Assembly (NCBI GenBank): GCA_008638375.1
Contig: CM018052.1
Coordinates: forward strand, 11,279,006 to 11,343,005
Direction of reading: 5' to 3'
Length of the DNA: 64,000 nt
Source: Nyssa sinensis
Taxonomy: Eukaryota; Streptophyta; Magnoliopsida; Cornales; Nyssaceae
In this document: positions 11,661 to 22,788 of the stretch, one piece after another
Position numbering within the stretch: the first letter of the stretch is position 1
Layout: every line of letters begins with the position of its first letter
The notes under the pieces: model-generated
Seen by the model: only the letters and a program-made list of their open reading frames with translations
Databases searched by the model: none
Told to the model about the DNA's origin: nothing
Position numbers and translations under genes: made by a program

Positions 11661-13834
11661 ACCTATAGCCCCAAGACTGTACTACTATTACCGTTACTTT
11701 TAAAAAATGTCCAACCTTTGGCCGCAGTCTCCTACTGTCTGTCTTCTGTATTAGTCCCTGAAAACAATATGTAAATTTGGAGTGAGCTAAACTAAGCTCA
11801 GTAAGTAAGTCCCTTACTCTACCATGTGTACAAGATCTGAAAAGAAACTGAATAACAAGGATATGATAGCTAGTCAATATCATATAACAATCATAACTCA
11901 TCAATGAAGATCAATGATCAGGGATACAGATGATAATCAAGCAACAATCATAGCTCGTCAATGAATATCAATGATCAGGAATATAGCTGATAATCAAAAA
12001 GCATCTAATCTAAATAACAATATCAGATGCTACAAACAAAAGCTGGCAAACACATGATCACAGTAAGTACTCAAATAAAGTTGTGCAACTCCCTGATCAT
12101 TTATACAAGAACATGATCATATAATGAGTTTCAATAAAAGATAGTGACGTCAAAACTAGCGGATGCAATAAACTATGGGGCCTAGCTACCCCCTACGTAC
12201 ATAAGCACTGAGCTCAATAATATAACTGTGTCCTCCAGGACTGCTGTCATGCACTATGCCATGACATAGCCATGGTGGAAAACTGGTCCCCGTACTCGGG
12301 ACAGGACCCCATACTCGAGTCATACTACGCATCCAGATGGAGTTTGTGACTGAGCATAAATCCGACACTGATAAATATCAAGATCATGTTATCTCCATGG
12401 AGAAGAATGTGGATCATAACTAGTTCAAGGCAACATAATATAACTATAGCTTTTTACGACTATGTTACCGAGCTGCTGAGAACAATAACTACTGGCCTCT
12501 CTTGGCCCTACGTATAAGTGTACAGAGTGGTCCTTTGCACAAATGTACAGGAACTCGTGATCAGGATATAACACCATCAATAGATATGAAAATCAAGAGC
12601 AAGATACAACATCATAGCTAAACTATTACACTGATAAGCAATATCATATAGTGGAATCATAAATGATCTGATAAGATAGTAAAGAGTACAAATGCGTATA
12701 GAAGAACTGTGACATGGCTGAGAATGTACTACATGCAAAGATCGGTTATTACTTACCCTTTACTATTCCTTGGAAATCAAGCTACTTTCCTTTCCTGCTA
12801 CTCAACGTTAATTTCCTTCTCTTTCTTTTTAGACGGTCCCGTCATTCGAAAAATAAAACTCAGTCTATAGCCTTAATCCGTCTATGCTATTTATTCAAAT
12901 ATGTCTATCATGGCTTTAAGTATTTTATTTGCTAATTTGGACCTCTTCATCGTATCTGGAACGTCGAATAAAACTAGTTTAGGCTTTTACGGATCTCAAT
13001 TTGGACTCCTAGACTGAAAAGGGGAAAATGGTCATTTTACACTTTTACGTGTCTTTTATTCTTGGGATCTCTTTTCGTAATTTTGACCTTACCATTGGGT
13101 TTGGAATGCCCGAGATAATAAAAATTGACTATTCACTTGCCCCGTTGTAGTCTGTTTGACCCATTTTTGACTTAGGGGCAATTTTATACTTTTCCTATTT
13201 TAAATATTATTAAATTAATATTAAATTCATTTACTGTTGGGCCTTAGTGGGATTTTTCACAAGTTCTAGGGTCAAATTTGAATTCCTCAAAGTTTTGATT
13301 TATTTAGAACTAAAGTAAACCCTGAACCAGTGGGTTTTAAATTCAAAACCCTAGACCGGCCCCAATAGTCACTGAACCAACCAGTTTAGGTTAGTCCGTG
13401 AACCAGAATAGCATAAACCAATTTCATGTCCTATCCACATTTAGGTTAGTCTATTTTCAATTCTTAATTTCGTATTCTTGTCCCCAAATAGGGTCAATAC
13501 ATTTTAAAATTCAACTTAAACGACACCGTTTAATTTCATCCATTTGTGTTCTGTCGGATCCCGACCCAACCAGACCCAAACCCGGTCCAACTAGCCCGAT
13601 AGTCCTCATGACTTTCTGGTTGTCTTCACCAGCGACTTCTCCAGCGCCGGTCGCCCGAGTTACACCATCCCATCACTGTTTTTCACTCTTCCGATGTCCA
13701 ATTTTTTTTTTTTCCTGGTTTTACATGAAATTAATTCTCAGACCCTAACAAATCTTTTAGAACACATTTGAACTTCAAATAACCTAGTTTTTTTGACACC
13801 CATAGGAGTTTTTCGACCACTGCACTATTTCTCC
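11661..13834 (-). repeat. Inverted LTR, left part (its 3' portion)
   Basis: Read on the minus strand this shows late-LTR features in order: the actgagctt/agctca motif and TTTTCAGG near 11770-11820, the shared module at 12950-13110, and the GC-rich patch at 13560-13680. It continues after the solo LTR at 18044-19091, where it begins TAATACCCCAACC. About 350 bp that should form its far end are missing. No gene is visible; the short frames at 12186-12368 and 12714-12935 are not supported. Confidence 0.55.
13830..13834 (+). repeat. Target site duplication TCTCC, left copy
   Basis: TCTCC precedes the solo LTR and recurs at 18039-18043 right after its CA end. Confidence 0.85.
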
Positions 13835-15579
13835 AGTAATACCCCGACCCAAAAATACCGGGTTATATGGCATGCATTTCGAGGTTATGAAAAAATGAGT
13901 GTAAATATTATGCCCATAAAAATATGATAAATTAATTTAATGTAATTAATTTATTAATATGAGAAATTAAGTATTAGTTATAATTAATATAAAATATGAT
14001 GATTAATTTATAAAATATAATTAATTGAATAACTAATTTATTAATTAATTAAACATAAGAAATTAATTAAATATATATATATAGATCAACCGTGTGTGTG
14101 TGTGTGTTGTGTAATATGTATATTAAATATTATATATACACATATATATATATACATATAAATATATATAGGAGGAGACATGGATTTGAGAGAGGTAAGG
14201 TAGCTATGTACCACATATGTATATTTTATATACTATTAGGTGAAGTGAAATGAAAGGAAGCATGGGCAAAAATCAGAAAGTATGGGAGGTATGGTTGTGA
14301 TTGAGATGGAGTATGGGAGTGAGAGAAATATACATATATACATACATGATATATGCACACCCATGACACACGGATAGAAAGAGAGAGAGAGTTTTGGAAA
14401 GAGGAAGAAGAAAGCTGAAGAGGAGAAAAAGGGAAGGAAACCAGAAGGAAAGGGGAGAGAAAGTCACTGTTAGAGGTAAACCCACAAAACACCTTGATTT
14501 CTCTCTCTAAAAATTTTCATATGAATGAACTGTTTTAGCTTCTGATTTTTGTATATATGATGTTTAAAGTAAATAAACATGAATAAGCATGAAAATTTCG
14601 ACCTAAAACACCTAAGAAACACAAGCCGTACACCAAACGGCCATTAGAGGACCTTGCTTATAGCAGGTCTAAACCAATGGCAACCAAACTCTATTTGGTA
14701 TCATGAGACCTCAAGAAGACCCTAAGGGTATTCCAAAGAAACTTATACGCGATCACAGAACTCAAGAAAAGCCCTCCAAAAATCGAGTTGCAAGCTACGG
14801 GTTTGAAACCCAATCCTTTAAACTCAGTTTTAAACCCACCTTTATGAATGAAAAGTGAAACCCCATGAAGAGGGGATCACAATGGAACAAACCCCAAGGG
14901 TTTTGGCTCAGAAACAAGCATATACGACCGAATTACAGTTCGGATTATCAAGGTTGAAATCGAGCAAAGGAGTTCGATTTGAACTCCAAAATGAATGCCA
15001 AACTATTCTTTGATGTTTTAGAAACCTTTTGGAACGAAAACAGAAGAAAATATATGAGCCAAACTTCACGAAATTCAAAGAAATGAAAACCTACAACTAG
15101 GGCAACACTGGGGAAGAAATGGGGAAGAAGATGAATAGTGACGGTTCGGGTCAAAACGGGTCAAATCGGGTTCAGGTCGGAACCCGACCCATCGCATATA
15201 ACGGGTAAGTAGGATGGTGTCGTTTTGCCTTAGGTTTTAAAATTTAAAACATTAGGGCTGACGTCATCCTGACGTCAGCATTACATGTAAACCAACTGAA
15301 CCGGCAGGTTTACAAACAGACCGAACCGGACCGGTTCACTTAAAGTTGGGCCGAACCCACTGGTTTTCTGATTTATTTAAAAATAAATAAACCAAGACAT
15401 TTCCTATTTACGGATTGACCCTAGAACTTCTAGAAAATCCAACTGTGGGAAAATTTATGCAATTAAGCCCCTGGAAAAATAATTTATTTAATTATTTAAT
15501 AAATAAAGTAAAATTACTATTTTGCCCCTGAGTCATATATGAAGCAAATGAAGTCCAAATTAAACATATGAATAGTGTA

Positions 15580-16060
15580 TCCTTACTATTTTGGATATTC
15601 TGAGACTAATGGTAAGGTCCGTTTTACGAGACGGAGCCCAAAAAATAAAGACACGTAAAGGGGTAAATGACCAAAATACCCCTTGTCCAAAATTAACAAG
15701 TTGTTAGTGTATTTTTACTATCTCGGACCTTCTGAGTCTAATGGTGAGGTCCACAACACGAGACGAGGTCCCGAAAAATTCGAGATCCGTAAAAATGCTA
15801 AAATGACCAAAATAACCTTGGTACCCCTAAAGTCAAAATAAAACCAAGGAAGGTCTAAATTGACTTTATTCGACCTTCCGAACTCAATGATGGAGTCCAA
15901 ATTACGAAACGAAGTACGGAAAAATATGACACGTAAAATGATAAATGACCATTTTACCCTTTTACATATAAAAGTCTGAATTGAAATTTAGGAAAGCCAA
16001 AACCGACTTTCTTCGACGCTCGGGACTCAATGGTAGAGTTTATTCGACCAAAAGAAATGT
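15580..16060 (+). repeat. Four degenerate copies of a 110-150 bp LTR module
   Basis: Each copy has, in order, a CCTTCYGARTCTAATGGT-like core, a GTCC..TTTACGAGACG-like stretch, AAAAATAAAGACACGTAAA-like sequence and AATGACCAWWWTACCC-like sequence. Copies start near 15590, 15715, 15860 and 16000 and are clearly diverged. One or two copies of the same module lie in the other large LTRs (about 4557-4760, 8475-8670, and reversed at 12950-13110, 24020-24200 and 32285-32475). Confidence 0.7.
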
Positions 16061-16862
16061 CTAAAATAAAAAGACATAAAATTTGATGAATAGCATCTGT
16101 CAGGTGACTATAAATTAAAGTAATGCCAAAGTACTAATCTAAGGCGTATACAAGGAAATGAATTACGAAAAGACACGACACATAAACATGTGAAATAAAT
16201 AACTTTAATTTAAAGTTAATGGAGCTACCAGAAGAGTATAAATTGAAATGAATTAAATTTCTAACACATTAAATTGTGTCATAGGTTAAGGGTACGAGTT
16301 AAATTAAGTACATATGAAATTATGAGATCGTTTTGGGATCTGATATGATTTAAGCATAAGTTAAGGAATATCGAGATGATATTACAATGAATGTGAAGTT
16401 GATGAGATATTTATGAATTGTTCTTAGGAACTCCAAGGAAAGTAGGGAAGCGCATTTTTAGCACTAACCCTAAAGGACCAAGGTGAGTAACCCTGTATTT
16501 AAAGTGGAGATTTAACTCCATGGATTTGAAAAGGTTTTAAATGCAAAGATATGAAGTGTTTGAAATTTCGAATTCAGTATTTACATGATTCAGTTTAAAT
16601 TGTTCTATTTTTATAAACTCTATTATGACATGCTTAGTGAATGGATTTTACCATAGTTTTCTTAAAACATATTTCAGCATGTCTAAAGCTTTAAATGCCA
16701 AATTATGTAAAGTGTTTTGAATTTGTTATACCAAATGTTTAAAGGATTTGTTATGAAATTATGTACATGATGTTTTAAATGTTTATGAGAATCACCTATT
16801 TGAAGAAATCATGTATTAAATGTATTTGAATGTAAGAAAAGTTGTGCCTAAGCACCATGGGT

Positions 16863-16980
16863 TTTTGGTTGGGTTGTACGGAACTCAGCCGACTTTTTAA
16901 ATAATAGATTTTTGGGTTGTACGGAACTCAATTAATTTGTAAAAACATGATGGGATTTTGGGTTGCACGGAACTCAATTT
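16863..16980 (+). repeat. Three-fold repeat of about 47 bp
   Basis: The core GGGTTGTACGGAACTCA occurs three times, near 16870, 16912 and 16960 (once with C for T), separated by variable AT-rich spacers. Confidence 0.85.
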
Positions 16981-17309
16981 ACTGTCAAATGCCAGGTAGC
17001 AGGATCTAATCCCCCAAGCATGAGATACCTCGAGGAACCCTATCTGTTCTGTTAGGAAATGAGTCTTACCTACCTTTTAGGGACCAGGAAGACGATCCTG
17101 ATCGGTTCAGTTAGGTTATCTCCATTTATACGTAATATGGGAGTCCGGTTCGAAACAGAATCCACTAATGAAAGTGATAAGATGACAAATGATTTTGAAA
17201 ATGGAAGCAGGTTTTACCCTCATTTTCAATATGCATATGTTTTGAGTTTTACATACTCTATTTAAGAAATACGTGTTATGTTATATGTTTTGAAGTTCAT
17301 ATGTATAAG

Positions 17310-17458
17310 TTTAGCTTAAATACTTTAAATGTTTCAAAGCTATCTGTTTTATGAAATGCATATGTTTCGAGTTATATACTCTATTTGACGGAGTACGAAT
17401 TTAGCTTGAATACTTTAAATGTTTCAAAGCTATCTGTTTTATGAAATGCATATGTTCT
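17310..17458 (+). repeat. 90-bp tandem duplication (1.6 copies)
   Basis: TTTAGCTTAAATACTTTAAA at 17310 recurs at 17400 with one change, and the next 40 bases are also repeated (CAAAGCTATCTGTTTTATGA). Confidence 0.9.
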
Positions 17459-18043
17459 ATGTTCAAGTATACGAGCAATTGGCAGTGAATGTTTTACAAA
17501 CTCTTATGTACTAAAAACCACTGTTAATTGAAAACCCCATGACGAATACTAGAATTGCTCACAAGCTTAGATTAGCTTACCCGGACTTTGTTCGGACCCC
17601 CCCTTTCAGGTGACTTACGGCAGTATTGATTTTGAGGACGATGATGATGATGTCTGCCATTTTTGGAAGATTGGTTCAAGTAGTTATTTTGTCTAGCACT
17701 ACGAACTTTAAGTTTGAACTTTTGTATTAGTAAACGATACAAGGATATGTATTAAGCCCCACGGGGCAACTAAACATGTATTGTTTATAAGTCTTTAAGC
17801 TTTTAGTTATACTCTGAAAGTTAAATCATGTATGCTATGTATAGAGTGGCAGTACCGGACGGATGTGCGTAATTTAAAAATAAGGAAAGAAAAAAAAAAG
17901 TTTTTCACGCTTCCGCAATCATGTGTCGCACATCTATTCGATACCGCTGCTTACGCGAGCCCTCGTCCAAAGGTCCCCGGGCCTGAGGGTGGCGGTCGCG
18001 ATGCGAGATCCGCACAGGGTGGGTTTCGGGTCATGACATCTCC

Positions 18044-19091
18044 GGCCAACTAAAACCTTGAAATCTCTTACATTTTCCCAGTACTGTTTTAGCTTATTTT
18101 TTCCTCTTTCATCTTCTACATGTAATTAGGTTCATATTTACTCATTAAAATCAGTTTTTAAACATAAAATCACAATGTCAATATATATATTCAAAAACAA
18201 CTGCAACTCAGTTTTTATAACCCATTTCTGCATTATTTTTGTTCATTCTTTTTGCATTTAAAAGCTTGGAGCATGCTTAAGATGACCATATAAATCAATG
18301 ACACCAACTCTTATAAATTCACAAAAACTACATGCCATTCAACTTACTGTATTTTTTTTTTGTTTGAATCCTCTCGACAATCGTAGTTCCTCCCTTGCGT
18401 CTATTCCTTCTTCTTCCTTTCTTGTTCTTCTTTTTTGCGCTTCAGCTTCTCTCTCTCTATCTCACACACTTTTTTTTTTCTGTTTTTATTTTATTTCATT
18501 TCATATTTATCTTGTTTTATAAATTGAAAAAAACACACACGCACACACGGCTGTTTCAACCTCCACTCCTTCTCTCTCCTCCGCTTTTCAACTCTTCCTC
18601 ATGCTTCTATGAGCTGCCCTCATCTTCTGCTTTCTTCCACCAGATTCTACTTCCTTCTAATTTCTTTTATTAATTCCTTCTTTTCCTTTTGTTTTTCTTT
18701 TCATTTCTTTTGATTCATATATATACATTTATATATAAACTAAATCGTATATATATATATACATAAATATATACATACATTCAGTATATATGTTTTAATT
18801 TGTAAATATATATATATGTGCATTTAAATACATCTACATCTATATAACACTTATGTGCACACTTTTTCATAAAAATCGGGCTTCCGGTGCGAAAGCACTC
18901 GGGGTACTCGGGACTGCCCGTCACTCATACCCATGCATCATATGTCGATCATGCCACTAAATTGTATATCTGATTTTATTCACGTAAGAATTTGGCTTAC
19001 AGTTTGGGTTACATGTTTTGGCCCGGTCCAACCCGGGTCGAGTACTGCCAAACTCGGGTACGTCCCACCTAACTCAGGTTGGGGTATTACG
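18044..19091 (-). repeat. Inverted LTR, right part (its 5' end)
   Basis: On the minus strand this begins at 19091 as (C)GTAATACCCCAACCTGAG and continues with sequence very like the start of the Gag-only element's LTR (GTTAGGTGGGAC, then CCCGAGTTTGGCAGTACTCG). A pyrimidine tract on the plus strand near 18430-18480 is the equivalent of the GA tract. The left portion is at 11661-13834, displaced by the solo LTR. Seven bases of low-complexity frames aside, no gene is present. Confidence 0.65.
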
Positions 19092-19936
19092 TTCAGCCCT
19101 AATAGCGTGCTCTGGATCCTGAGGAAAAAGGGAAGATGGGCACAGTTCCTCTTAGGGTAACCATGGTTGAAACGGGGGAGGTTGCCATAAAGAAGGCCTA
19201 CGAGGAGGCTTGGAGCTCAGCTGTCGGCCACTTCAAGGGTCTGAAGCCTCGAAAGATTGCCAGGGACCTCTTGGTCTCCTATATGAGGGTAAGATTGTCT
19301 TGATCTATGCTTTAGGTTATTTTTTCATATATATATATATATGTATATATATATTTTTTTTAAACTTTTGTCCTTACGACTTGTTTATTTTGCTTGTTCA
19401 TAGGTGGCTCATGCTATCGCTATCATCATGGACTGCCTTGAAGAGTCAGAACGGGTGACAAACTTCAGGCTGAGCTGGATGAAACAAGGCTCCAACTCGG
19501 GACTTCCCGTTTTGCGTTTCTTTCCCTTGAAGAGAAACCAAAATATTCCCTTACTGCCTTTGCCATTCTAAAGTCACGAAAGAATGCCCTGACCTCAGAT
19601 TTTGAGGTCTTAAAGAAAGAAAATGAGGACTTCAAAGCTGCTGCTACTAAAAAACTCGGTGTTAGCGTGCAAGCGACGAGAAATAAGACGGAGAGAGATC
19701 TAAGAGAAGAAGTGCAGAGACTAGGCGGGGAGTTTGCAGATCATAGATATGAAACATTCAGAAGAAAGATCCAGAAGCTTTATCCCCACCTTGACATCTC
19801 TGGAGTGGATGAGGTTTTGGTGGATGAGCCTATGATGAGTCCTCTTGAAGTTTCCTCGATTGAATTTGCAGATCCCGAGACTTCCTGCCAAGGATCATTA
19901 GTTAGGATTTCTTGTAATTTTTTTTTGGTCTTCTGA
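19092..19936 (+). pseudogene. Extra ORF of Tat element, C-terminal part
   Basis: The plus strand reads MVETGEVAIKKAYEEAWSSA, then VGHFKGLKPRKIARDLLVSY, then a GT-AG intron (about 19289-19402), then VAHAIAIIMDCLEESER. A frameshift follows, then an acidic, probably coiled-coil C-terminus (SLEEKPKYSLTAFAILKSRK, LTSDFEVLKKENEDFKAAAT, ERDLREEVQRLGGEF), ending in LVDEPMMSPLE and a stop at about 19936. This layout matches the C-terminal half of plant putative gypsy-type transposon proteins, which usually have a long coiled coil. It continues the part at 10007-10695, separated by 8.4 kb of inserted LTR sequence. Function unknown; decayed. Confidence 0.6.
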
Positions 19937-20099
19937 TCTTGTAACTCTGCCCTTTTAGGGATTTCTAATATATGAAACTTCTGTTGCTTTAAACCTTGTG
20001 TCTAGTTGGATATTCTTGTGTTATATCTAAGTTTAAGATAATTTCTTCAATATCCAGGCCAGTAGAAAATATAAGCTCTTTTATAGACTCCAAAGCACT
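19937..20099. other. Spacer between extra ORF and tandem array
   Basis: AT-rich sequence with no recognisable gene. It lies in the 3' untranslated zone of the Tat element as read on the minus strand. Confidence 0.5.
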
Positions 20100-20540
20100 T
20101 ATAAGGTATTTCAGAGGGCTAAATAGCAAGATATACAAAACCACGACATTGATAATTCATAATATACAAACCTACAATACTTATAAATAAAACAAGGCTT
20201 TTCTAGAAGTCTATAGAGTGAGAAAATAGACCAGACCCATTACACTTATAATGAATACAAGGTCTTGAGAGGTCTGTACATTTATTTAAATGGACCAAAC
20301 TTGTAACACTTGTGATGGACACAAGATTTTTAGGGGTTTGTACATTGATGAAATGGACCAGACTTATAGTACATGTAATGGATACAAGGCTTTTAGGGGC
20401 CTGTACATTGGTGAAATGGACTAGATATGTAACACTTGTAATGGATACAAGGCTTTTAGGGATTTGTATATTGGTGAAATGGACCAGACCTGTAGCACTT
20501 GTAATGGATACAAGGCTTTTAGGGGTCTGTGCACTGATAA
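20100..20540. repeat. 63-bp tandem repeat array in Tat 3' region
   Basis: Units starting AAATGGACCAGACTTGTA begin at 20288, 20351, 20414 and 20477, exactly 63 bp apart. A further unit starts at 20224 (64 bp before the next), and at least one more degenerate unit lies upstream. Each contains CACTTGTAATGGATACAAGG, then CTTTTAGGGGTCTGTACATT. Because 63 is divisible by 3, one frame stays open and gives a repeating 21-residue peptide (MDTRLLG...), an artefact. Arrays of this kind in the 3' untranslated region of Tat elements are known seeds of plant satellite DNA. Confidence 0.9.
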
Positions 20541-20574
20541 CAAACTCTGAAGCGAATCAAAAGTGGCTTTATTA

Positions 20575-22788
20575 TTGATAATACTTTCATAAGTGTTCGA
20601 TGTTCCAAGGTCTGGGTACAGGCTTCCCAATTGAATCTTCCAACCAATAAGTAGTAGGCCTGACGATCTTGGTTACTTTTTAAGGTCATTCCCAGTTATG
20701 GGAGAGCTTTTCCATGGTGGGATCTTTAGTGTTTGGAAACACCTTTATTAGGATGAGATCTCTGAGTTGGAAATTGATGAGTTTTAATCCCTGGTTGAAA
20801 CATTTATCCATTCTCTCTTGGTAGGCTTCAATCCTAATCCGAGCTTCCTCACATCTTTCTTCCAGTAGGTCCAGATTTTCTACAAGTTGTCAGCTATTGG
20901 CCTCTTAGTCAAAGCAGTCTATTTTAACGGTTGGCATGCCAATTTCAACGGGAATGATTGCCTCGGTGCCATAGGCGACTGAAAATGGTGTTTCCGTAGT
21001 TGGGGTTCTTTTAGTAGTTCGGAATGCCTAGAGCACTCCGGGGAGCTCTTCGCCCCATTTCCTTTAACTTTCTCCAAACTCCTCTTTATTGCTTTGAGGA
21101 TAGTACGGTTGGTAACCTCGGTTTGCCCATTAGCTTGAGAATGCCCTGGAGAGGAGAAGTGGTGACTAGTGTGCAGGTCTTTAAAGAATTTCCCGAATAC
21201 CTTTCCAGCAAACTACGTCCCATTTTCTAAAATAATAATGCGGGGTATACCGAACCTGCACACAACATGTTTTCAAGTGAAATTCTTTACTTCTACCTTT
21301 GTGATGTGGGTCAGTGGTTGAGCTTCTGTCCGTTTAGAGAAATAGTCAATGGCGACTAGCAGGAATCTTCTATTCTGAAGGGCTTTTGGCAATGGCCCTA
21401 CAATATCCATTCCCCACTGGGCGAAAAGCCAGGGACTCATGATAGGGATGAGTACATGATGAGGTTGATGTTAACATTGACATTTGTCACATTTTTGAAT
21501 ATATTCCTTAGCCTACTTTAGCATACTAGGCCAATAGTAGCCTTGAGTTAGTACTCAGTGAGCTATGGTCCTACCGTCGTTATGGTTGCCACAGATCCCC
21601 TCATGTATCTCGGCTAGGACGTAGTGGATCTCTTTTAGAGTTAAGCATCGTTGGAGGGGTTGTGTGTAAGACTTTCGGCAAAGCTTTTCTTTAATAATTA
21701 AATACCGAGCTACCCCAATCTAAATTCTTCTGGCATGATTCTTGTCTTTTGGAAGCAACCCTTCATTTAGGTACTGGATGATGGGAGTCATCCAATTCTG
21801 AGATTTCTTTGAAATTTGAAGGGATTGTATTACTTTAATACTAGGTTTTGACCAGTAGGAGATTTTTACCATTGAGTCCCTTTCTGGCTTGAGATGAAAG
21901 GCCATATTTGCTAAAGCGTCCATCCTGGAGTTCTGGTTTCTTTCAATCTTCTGAATAGTGAACTTGTGGAAAGACTACTTTAATGATTGCACTAGTTTTG
22001 AATGTCTAGTCATTCTATTATCCTTGGTAGAATATTATCCCAAAACTTGACTCACTACAAACTAAGAGTTAGAAAATGCTTCAAGATTTAGAGCTTCGCA
22101 TTCTAGAGCCAATTTTATCCCAAAGATAAGTGCTTCATATTCGACTTCATTGTTAGAGGCTCTGAATCCCAAGCTAACGACTTTTTCGGTTACGATCCCA
22201 TCAAGGGACTGAAGTATTATACCTACTTTAGAGCCCTTGTCTGTAGATGAACCATCGGTGTAAAGTAGCCATACTGAAGTGTTTGTAGTGGTTTGAGCTT
22301 TCGAATGCTGCATTTCAATGAATTCTGTTATAAAATCTGCTAACACTTGAGCTTGATATTTAGTAGTTCGTGGAATATAAGATATGTCAAATTCTAGCAA
22401 TTCTATTGACCATTTGACCAGTCATCCCGAAGTTTCGGGTTTATGTAGGACTAATTTTAAGGATAGGATATAGGGATTGTGATAGAATGGGCTTGAAAGT
22501 ATGGTTTGAGCTTCTGATTGGATATTACAAAGGCAAAGGCTAGTTTTTTTAATTTTGGAGTACCTTGTCTCGGTGTCCAAAAGTGCTTTACTGACATAGA
22601 AATTATGTCTCTAAATTCCTTTGTCTTCCCTAACTAACGCAGAGCTAATGGCACTTTTTGACACAGCTAAGTATAAGAGTGGTTTTTCCCCTGGCACTAA
22701 TTTTAAAAGGAGTTTGGGGGAGGCTAAGTATTGCTTGAGTTATTAGAAGGCCTCTTCACATTTAGAGGTCCATTATAAAAGCCTTACT
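20575..22788 (-). pseudogene. pol: Tat pol: RT end, archaeal-type RNase H and integrase
   Basis: On the minus strand, order from 22788: the RT tail and first RNase H remnant; then a second RNase H (about 22390-22062) with WLLYTDGSSTDKGSKVGIIL and FRASNNEVEYEAL; then integrase with an HHCC finger (EGICGNHNDGRTIAH, KCDKCQC), WGMDIVGPLP, GIPRIIILENGT and SPGHSQANGQTEVTNRT. It ends with an IGKPVPRPWNIEHL-like C-terminus near 20600. The second RNase H with NNEAEYEAL-type motif is diagnostic of the Tat lineage. The second catalytic Asp of integrase reads Glu (ILENGT for usual DNGT). There are many in-frame stops. It is the continuation of 34013-35133, split by the chromovirus insertion at 22789. 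Confidence 0.8.
22784..22788 (+). repeat. Target site duplication TTACT, left copy
   Basis: TTACT flanks the left end of the chromovirus and recurs at 34013-34017. Confidence 0.95.

Larger units (their letters stand above)
13835..18038 (+). mobile_element. Solo LTR, 4204 bp, Tekay-like
   Basis: It runs from AGTAATACCCCGACCC (first base changed from the usual T) to GGGTCATGACA, and is flanked on both sides by TCTCC. No interior sequence is present, so it arose by recombination between the two LTRs of a former element. It lies inside the inverted LTR at 11661-13834/18044-19091. At 4.2 kb it is the longest LTR in the window. It carries its own tandem structures: degenerate modules at 15580-16060, a three-fold repeat at 16863-16980 and a 90-bp duplication at 17310-17458. 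No gene is seen. Confidence 0.85.

Noticed and set aside
18298..18673. Phenylalanine and leucine rich frames resembling membrane proteins
   Set aside because: Pyrimidine-rich strand of an inverted LTR, not a gene.
20312..20578. Open frame with a repeating MDTRLLG-type peptide
   Set aside because: Product of the 63-bp tandem repeat, whose length is a multiple of three; no conserved protein and no start context.
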